Assembly (NCBI GenBank): GCA_903842025.1
Contig: CAIMKX010000038.1
Location: 1 to 50,524, forward strand
Reading direction: 5' to 3'
Length of the DNA: 50,524 bases
Source: an uncultured bacterium
GTDB lineage: Bacteria > Patescibacteriota > Minisyncoccia > Phycocordibacterales > PALSA-1337
Shown: piece by piece, positions 26,267 to 36,677 of the stretch
How the letters are laid out: every line of letters starts with the position of its first letter
How positions within the stretch are numbered: position 1 is the first letter of the stretch
Made by a program: the position numbers and the translations under genes
The notes under the pieces: model-generated
What the model was told of the DNA's origin: nothing
The model's input: only the letters and a program-made list of their open reading frames with translations
Database searches by the model: none

Positions 26267-28432
26267 ATGAACCGCGACTACCCACTAGAGAGAGTACGTA
26301 ACTTTGGAATCATTGCCCATATCGACGCCGGCAAGACGACGACTTCGGAGCGCATTTTGTATTACACGGGCATGATCCACAAGATCGGTGAGGTTCATGA
26401 TGGTGAGACAACGACTGACTGGATGGAACAAGAGAGGGAGCGCGGTATCACGATCACGGCTGCCGCCATTACCTGTTTCTGGAATCCGACCTATATGTCG
26501 CAGACCCTGACGAAGGAAGGGCAGAAGGATCTTTCCAAGAAAGTTCGCTTCAATGTTATCGATACTCCCGGACACATCGACTTTACGGTGGAAGTCAAAC
26601 GTTCGCTTCGCGTCTTGGACGGAGCGGTCGTCGTTTTTGACGGAGTGGCCGGTGTCGAACCGCAATCAGAGACCAACTGGCGCTATGCCGATGACGGCAA
26701 GGTGCCTCGTCTTTGCTTCATTAACAAGATGGACCGCATGGGAGCGTCATTTGAGAAATCATACAAGTCCATTGTCGAGAGACTCAACAAGAACGCTATT
26801 AGGTTCCAGATTCCGATAGGAACAGAGGGTAACCACGTTGGCGTTGTTGACCTTATGCAGATGAAAGCCTTTTATTTCGAAGGTGAAAAAGGCATCAATA
26901 TCGTCGAAAAGGAGATTCCGGCTGATTTGCTCGAAGACGCCAAGAAATATCACGCCGAAATGGTGGAGAAGATCGTCGAACACGATGATGTGGCCATGCA
27001 GAGCTATTTGGAAGGCAAAGAAGTCTCGATTGCTGATTTGAAGAAAATTACCCGCAAAGCCGTCATCGAAAACAAGATTTTCCCGGTTTTCACCGGCTCA
27101 GCCTTGAAAAATATCGGCGTTCAGCTCGTTCTTGATGCCGTCGTCGACTATTTGCCTTCGCCACTCGATATTCCGCCTGTTAAGGGCATCAATCCAAACA
27201 CTGGAGAAGAGGTTGTCCGCCACGCTTCCGATGAGGAACCTTTCTGTGCCTTGGCTTTCAAGCTCCAGAACGATCCTTTCGTCGGTCAGTTGACCTTCTT
27301 CCGAGTATATTCAGGGACTATCGAGGCCGGCACGTATATTTATAACGCTTCAACAGGTAAGAAAGAGCGCCTTGGTCGTATCGTCAGACTTCAGGCTGAC
27401 CAACGTGAAGAGGTCAAGAAAGTTTTTTCAGGCGAGATTGCCGCGGCCGTAGGACTCAAGGACGCTTTGACTTCAAATACATTCTGCGACGAGAACAATC
27501 CGATAGTCTTGGAGAAGATCAAGTTCATGGAACCGGTCGTTTCTCTAAGGATCGAACCAAAGACCAAAGCTGACCAGGAAAAGATGGGTATGGCCTTGCG
27601 CAAGCTCGGAAACGAAGATCCCACCTTTAGGGTTTCCTCCAACCAGGAGACTGGCGAGACCATCATTTCAGGAATGGGTGAACTGCATCTGGAGATCATG
27701 GTTGATCGCATGAAGCGCGAGTTTAGCGTCGAGACCAACGTCGGCGAGCCGCAAGTGGCATATAGAGAGACGATCATGAATACGGCCGAGGCTGAGAACA
27801 AATACATCAAACAAACCGGCGGTAAAGGTCAATACGGACACGTCCGTATCACTCTTAAACCTATGGAGCCATGGCCGGAAGGGGAAAAGATTCCGAAAAC
27901 CGTCCATAGATATGATGATTTTGAATTCATTAACTCTATCAAAGGCGGTGTGATCCCGAATGAATTTATCCCAGCCGTCGAAAAAGGCGTTCATGAAGCT
28001 ATGGACCGCGGTATTGTGGCCGGTTACAAGATGGTCAATATTTCCTGCGAACTGACCTTCGGTTCTTACCATGACGTCGACTCCTCGGAAATCGCCTATA
28101 AGATCGCCGCATCCCAAGCCTTTCAGGATGCCGCCAAGCGGGCCAAGCCGGTCATTCTCGAGCCTATAATGAGGCTGGAAGTCGTCGCTCCGGAAAAATA
28201 CATGGGTGATATCAACGGCTCCATTGCTTCCAAGCGCGGGACCATTGAGGGCTCAGAACCAAAGGGTCAAGCTTTGGCCATCCATGCCAAAGTCCCGCTT
28301 TCAGAGATGTTTGGTTACACCACTCAACTTCGTTCCATGACTTCCGGACAAGGCAGTGCCATGATGGAATTCGACCACTACGAGGTAGTACCTGCCAACG
28401 TAGCCTTGGAGATTGCGGAGAAAAGAAAATAA
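26267..28432 (+). CDS. fusA: translation elongation factor G
   Basis: NFGIIAHIDAGKTTTSERILYYTG, DTPGHIDFT, GKGQYGHVRI. Confidence 0.98.
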   Translation: MNRDYPLERVRNFGIIAHIDAGKTTTSERILYYTGMIHKIGEVHDGETTTDWMEQERERGITITAAAITCFWNPTYMSQTLTKEGQKDLSKKVRFNVIDTPGHIDFTVEVKRSLRVLDGAVVVFDGVAGVEPQSETNWRYADDGKVPRLCFINKMDRMGASFEKSYKSIVERLNKNAIRFQIPIGTEGNHVGVVDLMQMKAFYFEGEKGINIVEKEIPADLLEDAKKYHAEMVEKIVEHDDVAMQSYLEGKEVSIADLKKITRKAVIENKIFPVFTGSALKNIGVQLVLDAVVDYLPSPLDIPPVKGINPNTGEEVVRHASDEEPFCALAFKLQNDPFVGQLTFFRVYSGTIEAGTYIYNASTGKKERLGRIVRLQADQREEVKKVFSGEIAAAVGLKDALTSNTFCDENNPIVLEKIKFMEPVVSLRIEPKTKADQEKMGMALRKLGNEDPTFRVSSNQETGETIISGMGELHLEIMVDRMKREFSVETNVGEPQVAYRETIMNTAEAENKYIKQTGGKGQYGHVRITLKPMEPWPEGEKIPKTVHRYDDFEFINSIKGGVIPNEFIPAVEKGVHEAMDRGIVAGYKMVNISCELTFGSYHDVDSSEIAYKIAASQAFQDAAKRAKPVILEPIMRLEVVAPEKYMGDINGSIASKRGTIEGSEPKGQALAIHAKVPLSEMFGYTTQLRSMTSGQGSAMMEFDHYEVVPANVALEIAEKRK

Positions 28433-28450
28433 TCCAAATCCAAACAAAAA

Positions 28451-28483
28451 GCTCTCCGATGAACATCGGAGGGCTTATTGTTT
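28451..28483 (+). terminator. terminator after fusA
   Basis: GCTCTCCGAT-GAAC-ATCGGAGGGC then TTATTGTTT. Confidence 0.75.
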
Positions 28484-28595
28484 ATGCACAACTACGCTAT
28501 TGTTATTGATGGGGGGGGTGTTAAACTTGTGTCAGCAGCAATTCGTTGCTCTTATTTTGCAATTTATCAATTATTAGTCCCTAATTTCGTTTCTT

Positions 28596-31500
28596 ATGAA
28601 AAAACAAATACTTTCTTTATTGATTCCGCTGTCAGTTTTGGCAGTGGCGGTTTTTGTGGCCATTCCGGTCAATGCCCAAACCAATACGGTGATCACGGCA
28701 AATACCCTCGGCACGCCGAACACGGTCGCAAACGTATCGCCATCAGATTCCTATGGTAACGCCACGACCACATACACCACGACTTTCTACGCCAACGTGA
28801 CGGCTGGCGACAAGGATATATATCTCAATCTGCCAGGCTCCGGTTTGCCGGCTTTTTCAACCCTACCGACTTCCGTGTCCATTATCAAAAACGGAATATC
28901 CGACAGTTTGAGCAATTATCCGAGTCTGACGGTCAATTACGCGACCCCTTCTGCGCTTGCCCTGCAAAACGGCAAATTCTTCGTTGTCCCAAAGGGAATG
29001 ACTGTCTTGATCCCGATGACCTATGCTTTCCAAGTCAGAAATGCCGGCAGCAATATCTATGCCATGAAACTTATCGGCATGAATTATGTCATCTCAGGGG
29101 ATGCTTCTCTAAAACCTCAGTATTACTCGTTTAGTGGCGAGAATGTTGGTCCTGGACAAGCCTTGCTTTCGCTTGATTCCGCTACACCAATTACTTCGAC
29201 AGTTCAGGTTACAGATACTACCGATAATAGATATCTTGGTTTGCCGGTTCTCGTCTTCGATCTTAAGGCGGCGAATATTCCTGTGACGATAAAGAATATT
29301 ATAGTACATGTTGCTTCACCAATAGGTTCTATATCAACTTTGAATGCAACTGCGTACCTGTACCAAGGCTCAACTTTGATGCAAACGGCCATTGTTCAAA
29401 ATGGTGTCATAGACTTTGGTAATATTCCAGATGGAACAGTTGGAAATACAGTACCAGCAAACGCTACGGTTGCTTATACTGTTAAGATTGACATAACCGG
29501 GATTGGTAAAGGTTCAGGTTTTAAAGTATCCGCATATGTTAATTCTACTGATGTACAGTTATATCAGGCAAATTCGTTCTCGACGAATATTGCTGTTACT
29601 GGCTCGGCTCAAGGTAATACAATCACCGTCGCAAACATCAATGCCCAGACAACCGCGTCCATTTTGGCCAATATTATGGGATCGCCTGAGACTAATGCCA
29701 ACGTCTCCAGTTCGGATCAATATGGAAACTCAACGACTACTTATACGACAGTATTCAACGTCTATGTCCAAGCTGTCGGCAGGGATGTCTACTTGAGCCT
29801 GCCGGCTTCCGGTCTGCCGGCCTTTTCGACTCTATCGACTTCGGCGGTCATTTACAAGAACGGCGTGCCGGACAACTTGGCCAATTATCCGAGCCTAAAG
29901 GTAAATTACTCAACCCCTTCACAGGTTGCTCTTCAAAACGGCAAGTTCTTCATCATTCCCCAGGGCGTTACCGTGACGATCCCTGTCGTCTACACCTTCC
30001 AGGTTGCCAATGCCGGAGCCAATTCCTATAGGATGAGCCTGATCGGCTTGAATTACATCAATTCCGGTGACGCTTCATTGAAGCCGCAGTACTATGCCTT
30101 GAGCGGCGGGAATTCCACCCAAGCTTCGAACGGAACGGTCGCCAGGAAGGCTTCACTTTCTTCTACTTCTACTTCTGCTTCTGATACGAACACCTGCTAT
30201 CAATTCAATGTCAACATGACGATCGGCTCGACTGGTGCAGATGTAGTGGCACTCCAGACATTCTTGATCGCCAACGGCTATGATATTCCGAGCGTCAGTT
30301 CCGGAGCAACTAGTAAAGGTTATTTTAGCTCTGAGACTCAGCAGGCGGTTATCAAGTATCAAAACGCCAAAAATATTCCTTCCACGGGTTTTGTCGGGCC
30401 TTTGACTAGGGGAGCGATGAATAGTTGCAGTCCGACTTCAACAACTCAAACTCAGACAGTGACTTGTCCAGCCGGTTTCACTTGCACACCGATCGGCACG
30501 CCGACAACCATCAAGTGTCCGGATGGTTATGTCTGCAATCCAGTAACGGCTGATTCTCCGGTTGAGATCAATCCTTCAACCTCAGGCGGTGTTGCTTACA
30601 CTTCAAGCACGACATCCTCAAGTGATTGTTACCAATTCAACACAAATCTGACTTATGGAAATACAGGTCCGGATGTCTTGGCTTTCCAGAATTATTTGTT
30701 GAGCAAAGGCTTCGATCTGCCTTCCGTCCGCCAAGGCCAATCCGAAAAGAGTAGTTTTGGTCTCGAGACCTGGGTGGCGTTGGTGCTGTTCCAGACCAAG
30801 GTTGGTTTGCCGAAAACAGGCATAGTTGATGCGACGACTAGGAATTACGTGAATACGATGTGTGGTTCAAATGGCATAGCAACTTCTACTTCCGCTTCAA
30901 CAACTAATACAACGATAACCACTCCATCCCCGTCGCCTTCCGCGATGCCAACGATCTCAATCCAGTCTCCTAACGGAAATACTTACAAAGCTGGCGATAA
31001 GATCACGGTTACTTGGTACGAAAACTATGCTGCTCCGTCCGTTAATATTACTATTTTTAGCTCTCAAAGTGGAAAACAATATTACTCAGGTTCTATAGGA
31101 GATCGTGCAGTTGGAACTAATTTGACCATCCTTCCTTCTGAGGCTAGCAATATTCCAGCTGGTCAGTATACAGTCTATGTTTGCGATTTCACAGCTCTGA
31201 CTTCTTCTGGCAAGTCTCTGTGTGCCGCAGGTAATTTCACAATCGCGGCTTCCGGTAATGCGACTCCGTCACCATCTCCGTCATCTTCACCTTCAGCTGT
31301 TTCGACAGTCTGTCCAGCCGGATATATTTGTAATCTTCCTAGCAACAGCACCTATTGTCCAAGTGGCTATATCTGTAGGAACGTAGCGGCAAGCTGTCCG
31401 TCTGGTTATGTTTGCTCGACATATTCGAGAGCTTCGACAGCTTCACCTTCGCCGACTCCTGTTTCTACGTATTCATCTCCGACCCCAATCCCAGCCTCGA

Positions 31501-31994
31501 CTTATTCAACTCCAACACCTACGCCGACACCGGCTTCGACGGTCGTTTCTCAGGTCATAACGACCTTGCCGGCCGTTCCAAGTCAATATTCTGCTCAACT
31601 TAACGGTAACGTCGTCTCAGCTACCAATCTTTCCCAGAGAGGCTTTTACATTAGGCTGAGCACGGCGGCCAATTATCCGGCTGATATAGGAACGGTCGTC
31701 ACTTCGGTACCGGGAAGTTTTAGCTACACAGTCTCAGGCTTGAATTGCGGCACGGCTTACATTTATCGCGCTTACATGATCACTGGCGTCTTTAACACCA
31801 GCACCGCCAGCACTTGGTATCCGGCCAATGATGTCAGCTTCACGACGCAGGCTTGCTCGGCTAGCGGCTCTACAAGTCCTTCGCCATCACCGAGCTCTTC
31901 TCCGAGAGCTTCGGTTGATCAATCAGTACAGGAGGCTGCCGTATGGACGGCCGTCTGGAAAGCTGTCGGAGAATATTACAATAGCAGGCAGTAA
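28596..31994 (+). CDS. large modular secreted surface protein with two tandem beta domains and two peptidoglycan-binding-like domains
   Basis: Signal peptide; duplicated NANVSxSDxYGNxTTTYTT...GDASLKPQYY domains; CYQFNxNxTxGxTGxDVxAxQ repeats; PSPSP linkers; CPxGYxC repeats. Confidence 0.75.
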   Translation: MKKQILSLLIPLSVLAVAVFVAIPVNAQTNTVITANTLGTPNTVANVSPSDSYGNATTTYTTTFYANVTAGDKDIYLNLPGSGLPAFSTLPTSVSIIKNGISDSLSNYPSLTVNYATPSALALQNGKFFVVPKGMTVLIPMTYAFQVRNAGSNIYAMKLIGMNYVISGDASLKPQYYSFSGENVGPGQALLSLDSATPITSTVQVTDTTDNRYLGLPVLVFDLKAANIPVTIKNIIVHVASPIGSISTLNATAYLYQGSTLMQTAIVQNGVIDFGNIPDGTVGNTVPANATVAYTVKIDITGIGKGSGFKVSAYVNSTDVQLYQANSFSTNIAVTGSAQGNTITVANINAQTTASILANIMGSPETNANVSSSDQYGNSTTTYTTVFNVYVQAVGRDVYLSLPASGLPAFSTLSTSAVIYKNGVPDNLANYPSLKVNYSTPSQVALQNGKFFIIPQGVTVTIPVVYTFQVANAGANSYRMSLIGLNYINSGDASLKPQYYALSGGNSTQASNGTVARKASLSSTSTSASDTNTCYQFNVNMTIGSTGADVVALQTFLIANGYDIPSVSSGATSKGYFSSETQQAVIKYQNAKNIPSTGFVGPLTRGAMNSCSPTSTTQTQTVTCPAGFTCTPIGTPTTIKCPDGYVCNPVTADSPVEINPSTSGGVAYTSSTTSSSDCYQFNTNLTYGNTGPDVLAFQNYLLSKGFDLPSVRQGQSEKSSFGLETWVALVLFQTKVGLPKTGIVDATTRNYVNTMCGSNGIATSTSASTTNTTITTPSPSPSAMPTISIQSPNGNTYKAGDKITVTWYENYAAPSVNITIFSSQSGKQYYSGSIGDRAVGTNLTILPSEASNIPAGQYTVYVCDFTALTSSGKSLCAAGNFTIAASGNATPSPSPSSSPSAVSTVCPAGYICNLPSNSTYCPSGYICRNVAASCPSGYVCSTYSRASTASPSPTPVSTYSSPTPIPASTYSTPTPTPTPASTVVSQVITTLPAVPSQYSAQLNGNVVSATNLSQRGFYIRLSTAANYPADIGTVVTSVPGSFSYTVSGLNCGTAYIYRAYMITGVFNTSTASTWYPANDVSFTTQACSASGSTSPSPSPSSSPRASVDQSVQEAAVWTAVWKAVGEYYNSRQ

Positions 31995-32116
31995 TCGTGT
32001 ATATACCAGGTCAGATCTAGTAAAAATTTGCGTCAATTGTTGTGTTATGTTATCCTACTGGGTAGCGCAGTTGTTGCGTTTTTATTAACTTTTATAAGAA
32101 ACTATTAATAATTTAT

Positions 32117-32180
32117 CCCCTCTTTGAACACTATCGCCTGGATGGCCGCACTATTCCGGACGAGAATGTTCAAAATGGGG
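32117..32180 (+). promoter_or_regulatory. possible structured tuf 5' leader
   Basis: CCCC..TTGAACA...TGTTCAA..GGGG long-range pairing upstream of the tuf ATG. Confidence 0.45.
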
Positions 32181-32198
32181 CACTAAATCAATAAACAT

Positions 32199-33386
32199 AT
32201 GGCAGCAGAATTCAATCGTTCGAAGCCTCACATCAATGTCGGCACCATCGGCCACATCGACCACGGCAAGTCCACTTTGACCGCCGCTATTTTGGCCGTC
32301 CAGGCCAAGAAAGGTTTGGCCAACGTCAAAGCTTATTCAGACATCACCAAAGGCGGTACCGTTCGTGACGCCACTAAGACCGTTACTATTTCTCTGTCCC
32401 ACGTAGAATACGAGACTGCGACACGTCACTACGCTCACATCGACTGTCCTGGACACGCCGACTTCATCAAGAACATGATCACCGGTGCCGCCCAAATGGA
32501 CGGTGCCATCCTCGTCGTTTCCGCCACTGACGGCGTGATGCCTCAGACCAGGGAACACGTCCTTTTGGCCTTCCAGGTTGGAGTGCCGAAGATCGTCGTC
32601 TTCCTGAACAAGTGCGATCTCGTTCCTGAAACTGACCTTATCGATCTCGTTGAGGAAGAAGTGCGTGAACTCCTCACCAAGAACAAGTTTGACGGCAAGA
32701 ATACTCCGGTCATCCGCGGTTCAGCCTCCAATGCTTTGAATGGCGACGCCACTTGGTCTGTCAAGATCGATGAGCTTATGACCGCTCTCGACACTTATAT
32801 CCCGACTCCGGTACGTGAAGTTGACAAGCCGTTCCTTATGCCGATCGAAGATATCTTCTCGATCGAAGGCCGCGGTACTGTCGTTACGGGTCGTATCGAA
32901 CGCGGTGTTGTCAAGGTTGGCGAGGAAGTCGAGATCATCGGCTTCAAGGACACCACCAAGACTGTCATCACCGGTATCGAAATGTTCAACAAATCCCTCA
33001 AAGAGGGCATGGCTGGAGACAATGCCGGAGTTTTGCTCCGCGGTACAGCCAAGGATGACGTTTCCCGCGGCCAAGTATTGGCCAAGCCGGGTACCGCCAA
33101 GCCGCACACCGAGTTTGAGTCGGAAGTCTACGTTTTGAAGAAAGAGGAAGGGGGCCGTCATACGCCATTCTTCACTGGTTACAAGCCTCAGTTCTATATC
33201 CGCACAACCGACGTTACCGGCGAAGTCACTTTGCCAGAAAAGGTTGAGATGGTTATGCCAGGCGACACTATTACTTTCAAGGTCAAATTGGTCGCTCCCG
33301 TCGCGCTCGATGACAAGCAGAGGTTTGCCGTCCGCGAAGGTGGCAAGACGGTGGGAGCGGGGGTTGTAACGAAGATCATTGCTTAA
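32199..33386 (+). CDS. tuf: translation elongation factor Tu
   Basis: [47 protein letters not shown]. Confidence 0.98.
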   Translation: MAAEFNRSKPHINVGTIGHIDHGKSTLTAAILAVQAKKGLANVKAYSDITKGGTVRDATKTVTISLSHVEYETATRHYAHIDCPGHADFIKNMITGAAQMDGAILVVSATDGVMPQTREHVLLAFQVGVPKIVVFLNKCDLVPETDLIDLVEEEVRELLTKNKFDGKNTPVIRGSASNALNGDATWSVKIDELMTALDTYIPTPVREVDKPFLMPIEDIFSIEGRGTVVTGRIERGVVKVGEEVEIIGFKDTTKTVITGIEMFNKSLKEGMAGDNAGVLLRGTAKDDVSRGQVLAKPGTAKPHTEFESEVYVLKKEEGGRHTPFFTGYKPQFYIRTTDVTGEVTLPEKVEMVMPGDTITFKVKLVAPVALDDKQRFAVREGGKTVGAGVVTKIIA

Positions 33387-33539
33387 CAAATTACTAATTT
33401 TTAATTTCTAATTACCTAAGAAATAACCAAATCCTAATGTCCAAGAAGAATTAGAAATTGGTGCTTGGGATTTTATTACCCAGTAGGTGAATCTACTGAT
33501 TCAGAAATTAGATCAATTAAAAATTAGAAATTTTCCATC

Positions 33540-33932
33540 ATGGAAACAACGAAAGATACAATTAAAAAAGAAGCGCCAGCTAAGGTCAAGGTAGCTCGTG
33601 TCCGCAAAGCCAAGGTGACCGACGCCGTTCCTCATTTGCGGATCCGTGTTCGGGCCTATGAGCACAAGATCCTCGACGCTTCCTTGAAGCAGATCATGGA
33701 TACTGCCGCCAGGCATGATGCCGAAGTTCACGGTCCGGTTCCATTACCGACGGAGATCAAGAAATACACCGTCAATCGCTCCTCATTCATCGACAAGAAT
33801 TCCCGTGAGCAGTTCGAAATGAGAGTCCACAAGAGGTTGATCGATATTATCAACCCTAACCCGAAAGTCATTGAAGCGCTGACGAATTTGAGTTTGCCGT
33901 CCGGTGTGAACATTGATGTTAAAATGATGTAA
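33540..33932 (+). CDS. rpsJ: 30S ribosomal protein S10
   Basis: LRIRVRAYEHKILDASLKQIMDTAARHDAEVHGPVPLPTEIKKYTV. Confidence 0.95.
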   Translation: METTKDTIKKEAPAKVKVARVRKAKVTDAVPHLRIRVRAYEHKILDASLKQIMDTAARHDAEVHGPVPLPTEIKKYTVNRSSFIDKNSREQFEMRVHKRLIDIINPNPKVIEALTNLSLPSGVNIDVKMM

Positions 33933-33968
33933 TCTATCGTTAGCCGCGCGGTGTGATAATAAACAACC

Positions 33969-34577
33969 ATGAAATTCATTCTAGGAAGAAAACTCAATAT
34001 GACTCAGATCTACGACGCCAAAGGCGCCACGATTCCCGTTACCGCTGTTACTATTCGTGGCAATACCGTAACCCAAGTTCGTACCAAGGACGTTGATGGC
34101 TATGAAGCCGTCCAAGTCGGGGAGGGAACAAGGAATCCCCAAAGGATCAACAAGGCCCAGAAGGGTCATTTCAAGGACCTAGGCTCTTTTGCCACGATCT
34201 GTGAATTCCGCCAGGACAACCCGACTCTCAAAGTCGGAGACAAAGTGGAGCTTTCTCAATTCAAGCAGGGAGACGTCGTCATGGTCAGCGCTACTTCCAA
34301 GGGTAAAGGCTTTCAGGGCGTAGTCAAGCGCCACGGCTTCCATGGCGGACCCCGCTCTCACGGTCAGAAGCATTCCGAGCGTGAGCCGGGTTCGATCGGC
34401 GGCGGATTGAGGAATCGTGTCCCAGTCGGCATGCGCATGGCCGGCAGGATGGGTTCCGATCGCATTACCGTGAAAAATCTCAAAGTCGCCCATATTGATA
34501 CCGAAGATAATGTTATTTATGTTTCTGGAGCTATTCCAGGAAGGAGGGGAACATTGGTGGAGATTGTCGGACAGTAG
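33969..34577 (+). CDS. rplC: 50S ribosomal protein L3
   Basis: KGFQGVVKRHGFHGGPRSHGQKHSEREPGSIGG. Confidence 0.97.
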   Translation: MKFILGRKLNMTQIYDAKGATIPVTAVTIRGNTVTQVRTKDVDGYEAVQVGEGTRNPQRINKAQKGHFKDLGSFATICEFRQDNPTLKVGDKVELSQFKQGDVVMVSATSKGKGFQGVVKRHGFHGGPRSHGQKHSEREPGSIGGGLRNRVPVGMRMAGRMGSDRITVKNLKVAHIDTEDNVIYVSGAIPGRRGTLVEIVGQ

Positions 34578-34579
34578 TT

Positions 34580-34622
34580 GCTTGCCCTTCGTAGCTCGCT
34601 TTGGGCGAGCGGAGTAGGGGAA
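34580..34622. repeat. palindromic repeat, related to 7972..8013
   Basis: TTGCCCTTCGTAGCTCGC...GCGAGCGGAGTAGGGGAA. Confidence 0.65.
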
Positions 34623-34709
34623 TAAAGAATTTAGAATATAGAAGAAGGCCGTCCTAAACCAAAAGCGAAGGGCGGTTTTCTTACATTCCATGTTATAATT
34701 AACCCAGCC

Positions 34710-36242
34710 ATGAAAAAATCTTTTGCCAAGAGGTATCTTTTGAATAAATATGGAATAATCACTCTGGTTATTCTCATAATAGTGGTTGGTTTAATCTACT
34801 GGCGCAGTAGCGGCAATAAGACAACTTTTGAATCAACCACGGTCAAGATCGGTAATATTGTTGAAAAAGTCGGCGTGACAGGCAAAATCTCTCCATCAAG
34901 CAAGGCTGATCTAGCTTTTGAAAAGGGCGGGGTGGTGACCAGGATCAATTTCAAGATCGGCGACCAGATAAAGAAAGGCGATATCATCGCCACTCTCGAC
35001 AATGCCGGAGACAGGGCTTCTTTGGCTTCGGCTCAGGCCAAGCTGGCCGATGTTTCCAGGGGTCTAAATATGCAGGAATTGGCCGCTGAACAATCAAAGG
35101 TTAAGACTGCTTCGATTGTTCTTGCCAACGCCAAACAAGGTGCCCTTGATGCCGCCCGAACAGCTTATGTCCAATCTCAATCAGCAGTAAATAATTTTGC
35201 GGATACCTTTTTTAATAATCCTCAAAGCGCTAACCCGGAAATAAACATACTGACTCAGTCCCAGAATGAGAAAATTGGCATCAATTATTCCAGATTGATC
35301 ATTTCTGATGTCCTGAATAAATGGAAATTTGAAATTGATGCCGCAACTTCTTCAGATAATTCCAACATTATTCTTTCAAAGATTAATGTGTACGAAAGTC
35401 AGATCAAAGCATTCATGTCAGATCTGTCGTCGGTCGTAAATAGACTGACTCCCGGAGGCGCCGGTATATCCCAAACTGTTATTGATACTTATGTCTCAGC
35501 GATGAATTCTGCCTTAACCTATTCCAATCAGGCAATAAGTTCGATTACTGCGGCCCAAACAACCCTGAATAATGCCGTTTCGGCATACAATCAAGCTTCC
35601 AATGATTTCAATCTTAAAAGTGTCGGCCAATCGTCACAATCGATTGCCGCCCAGGCGGCGACCGTCGACGCCTACAGGGCCGAGTTGGCGAAAGATCAGA
35701 TCGTTTCTCCGCTTGACGGCATTGTCACCAGAGCCGAGCCGAATGTCGGGGAATTCGTCTCGTCGGGCCAAACGGCTTTCGGGGTGATCAGCGACGGGGA
35801 TTACAAGATCGAGGCTTATGTTCCGGAAGCTGATATCGCCAAGATCGCGGTCGGCAATCTGGCCTCGACAACCCTCGACGCTTACGGGCAGTATGTCGAT
35901 TTCCCGGCCACCGTAACCTCTTTGGATCCGGCCGAAACCATACTCGAAGGCGTGCCTACCTACAAGGTGACTTTGAAATTCATGCAAAATGATCCGAGAA
36001 TACGTTCCGGCATGACCGCCAACTTGGATATTATTACAGCTCTGCGTAACAATGTTATGATCATTCCAAACAGGGCTGTTGTTGAGATAGAAGGTCAAAA
36101 ATCCGCCCGATTGATCAATCCGGACGGCAAGACTTATGTTTCTGTGCCAATTCAAGTCGGGCTCAAAGGATCTGATGGTATGATCGAGGTCGTCTCCGGT
36201 CTGGTCGCCGGCCAGAATATCGTCACTTATCTGCCGAAATAA
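34710..36242 (+). CDS. efflux membrane-fusion protein (HlyD/MacA family)
   Basis: VGVTGKISPSSKADLAFEKGGVVTRINFKIGDQIKKGDIIATLDN, DQIVSPLDGIVTRAEPNVGEFV. Confidence 0.88.
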   Translation: MKKSFAKRYLLNKYGIITLVILIIVVGLIYWRSSGNKTTFESTTVKIGNIVEKVGVTGKISPSSKADLAFEKGGVVTRINFKIGDQIKKGDIIATLDNAGDRASLASAQAKLADVSRGLNMQELAAEQSKVKTASIVLANAKQGALDAARTAYVQSQSAVNNFADTFFNNPQSANPEINILTQSQNEKIGINYSRLIISDVLNKWKFEIDAATSSDNSNIILSKINVYESQIKAFMSDLSSVVNRLTPGGAGISQTVIDTYVSAMNSALTYSNQAISSITAAQTTLNNAVSAYNQASNDFNLKSVGQSSQSIAAQAATVDAYRAELAKDQIVSPLDGIVTRAEPNVGEFVSSGQTAFGVISDGDYKIEAYVPEADIAKIAVGNLASTTLDAYGQYVDFPATVTSLDPAETILEGVPTYKVTLKFMQNDPRIRSGMTANLDIITALRNNVMIIPNRAVVEIEGQKSARLINPDGKTYVSVPIQVGLKGSDGMIEVVSGLVAGQNIVTYLPK

Positions 36243-36243
36243 C

Positions 36244-36675
36244 ATGAATATCGGACTAATTTACGCCATCGGAGCGGCGGTTGTTTGGGGGATGGTCTAT
36301 GCCATCGATCAGAAGCTGCTCGAGGGAACTTCGACTATAATTTTGATATTCATCGGATCCTTGACCACGACCATACTGATGCTGCCTTTCATGTATTTTC
36401 ACGAGCAGGAGGCTTTGAAGGATCTTTTTTTCTCCGGCAAGGTCAATATGTATGTCCTCACTCTTTCGATAGTGCTCGGTTCTCTGGCCAGCTTCTTTAT
36501 CTATGAGAGTATCAGGCTTATCGGGGCTTCGCCGGCTTCCATATTGGAGATCGCCTATCCTTTTTTCGTAATTCTGTTCACTTTCATCTTTTTCGGCACG
36601 GCGCCGAATATTTATTTTGTGATCGGCGGAATCCTGATCTTTAGCGGCGCGGCCATTATCAGTTATTTCGGCTAA
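36244..36675 (+). CDS. EamA/DMT-type small transporter
   Basis: Four-TM half-EamA unit, GAAVVWGMVYAIDQKLL...ASPASILEIAYPFFVILFTFIFFG. Confidence 0.8.
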   Translation: MNIGLIYAIGAAVVWGMVYAIDQKLLEGTSTIILIFIGSLTTTILMLPFMYFHEQEALKDLFFSGKVNMYVLTLSIVLGSLASFFIYESIRLIGASPASILEIAYPFFVILFTFIFFGTAPNIYFVIGGILIFSGAAIISYFG

Positions 36676-36677
36676 AC

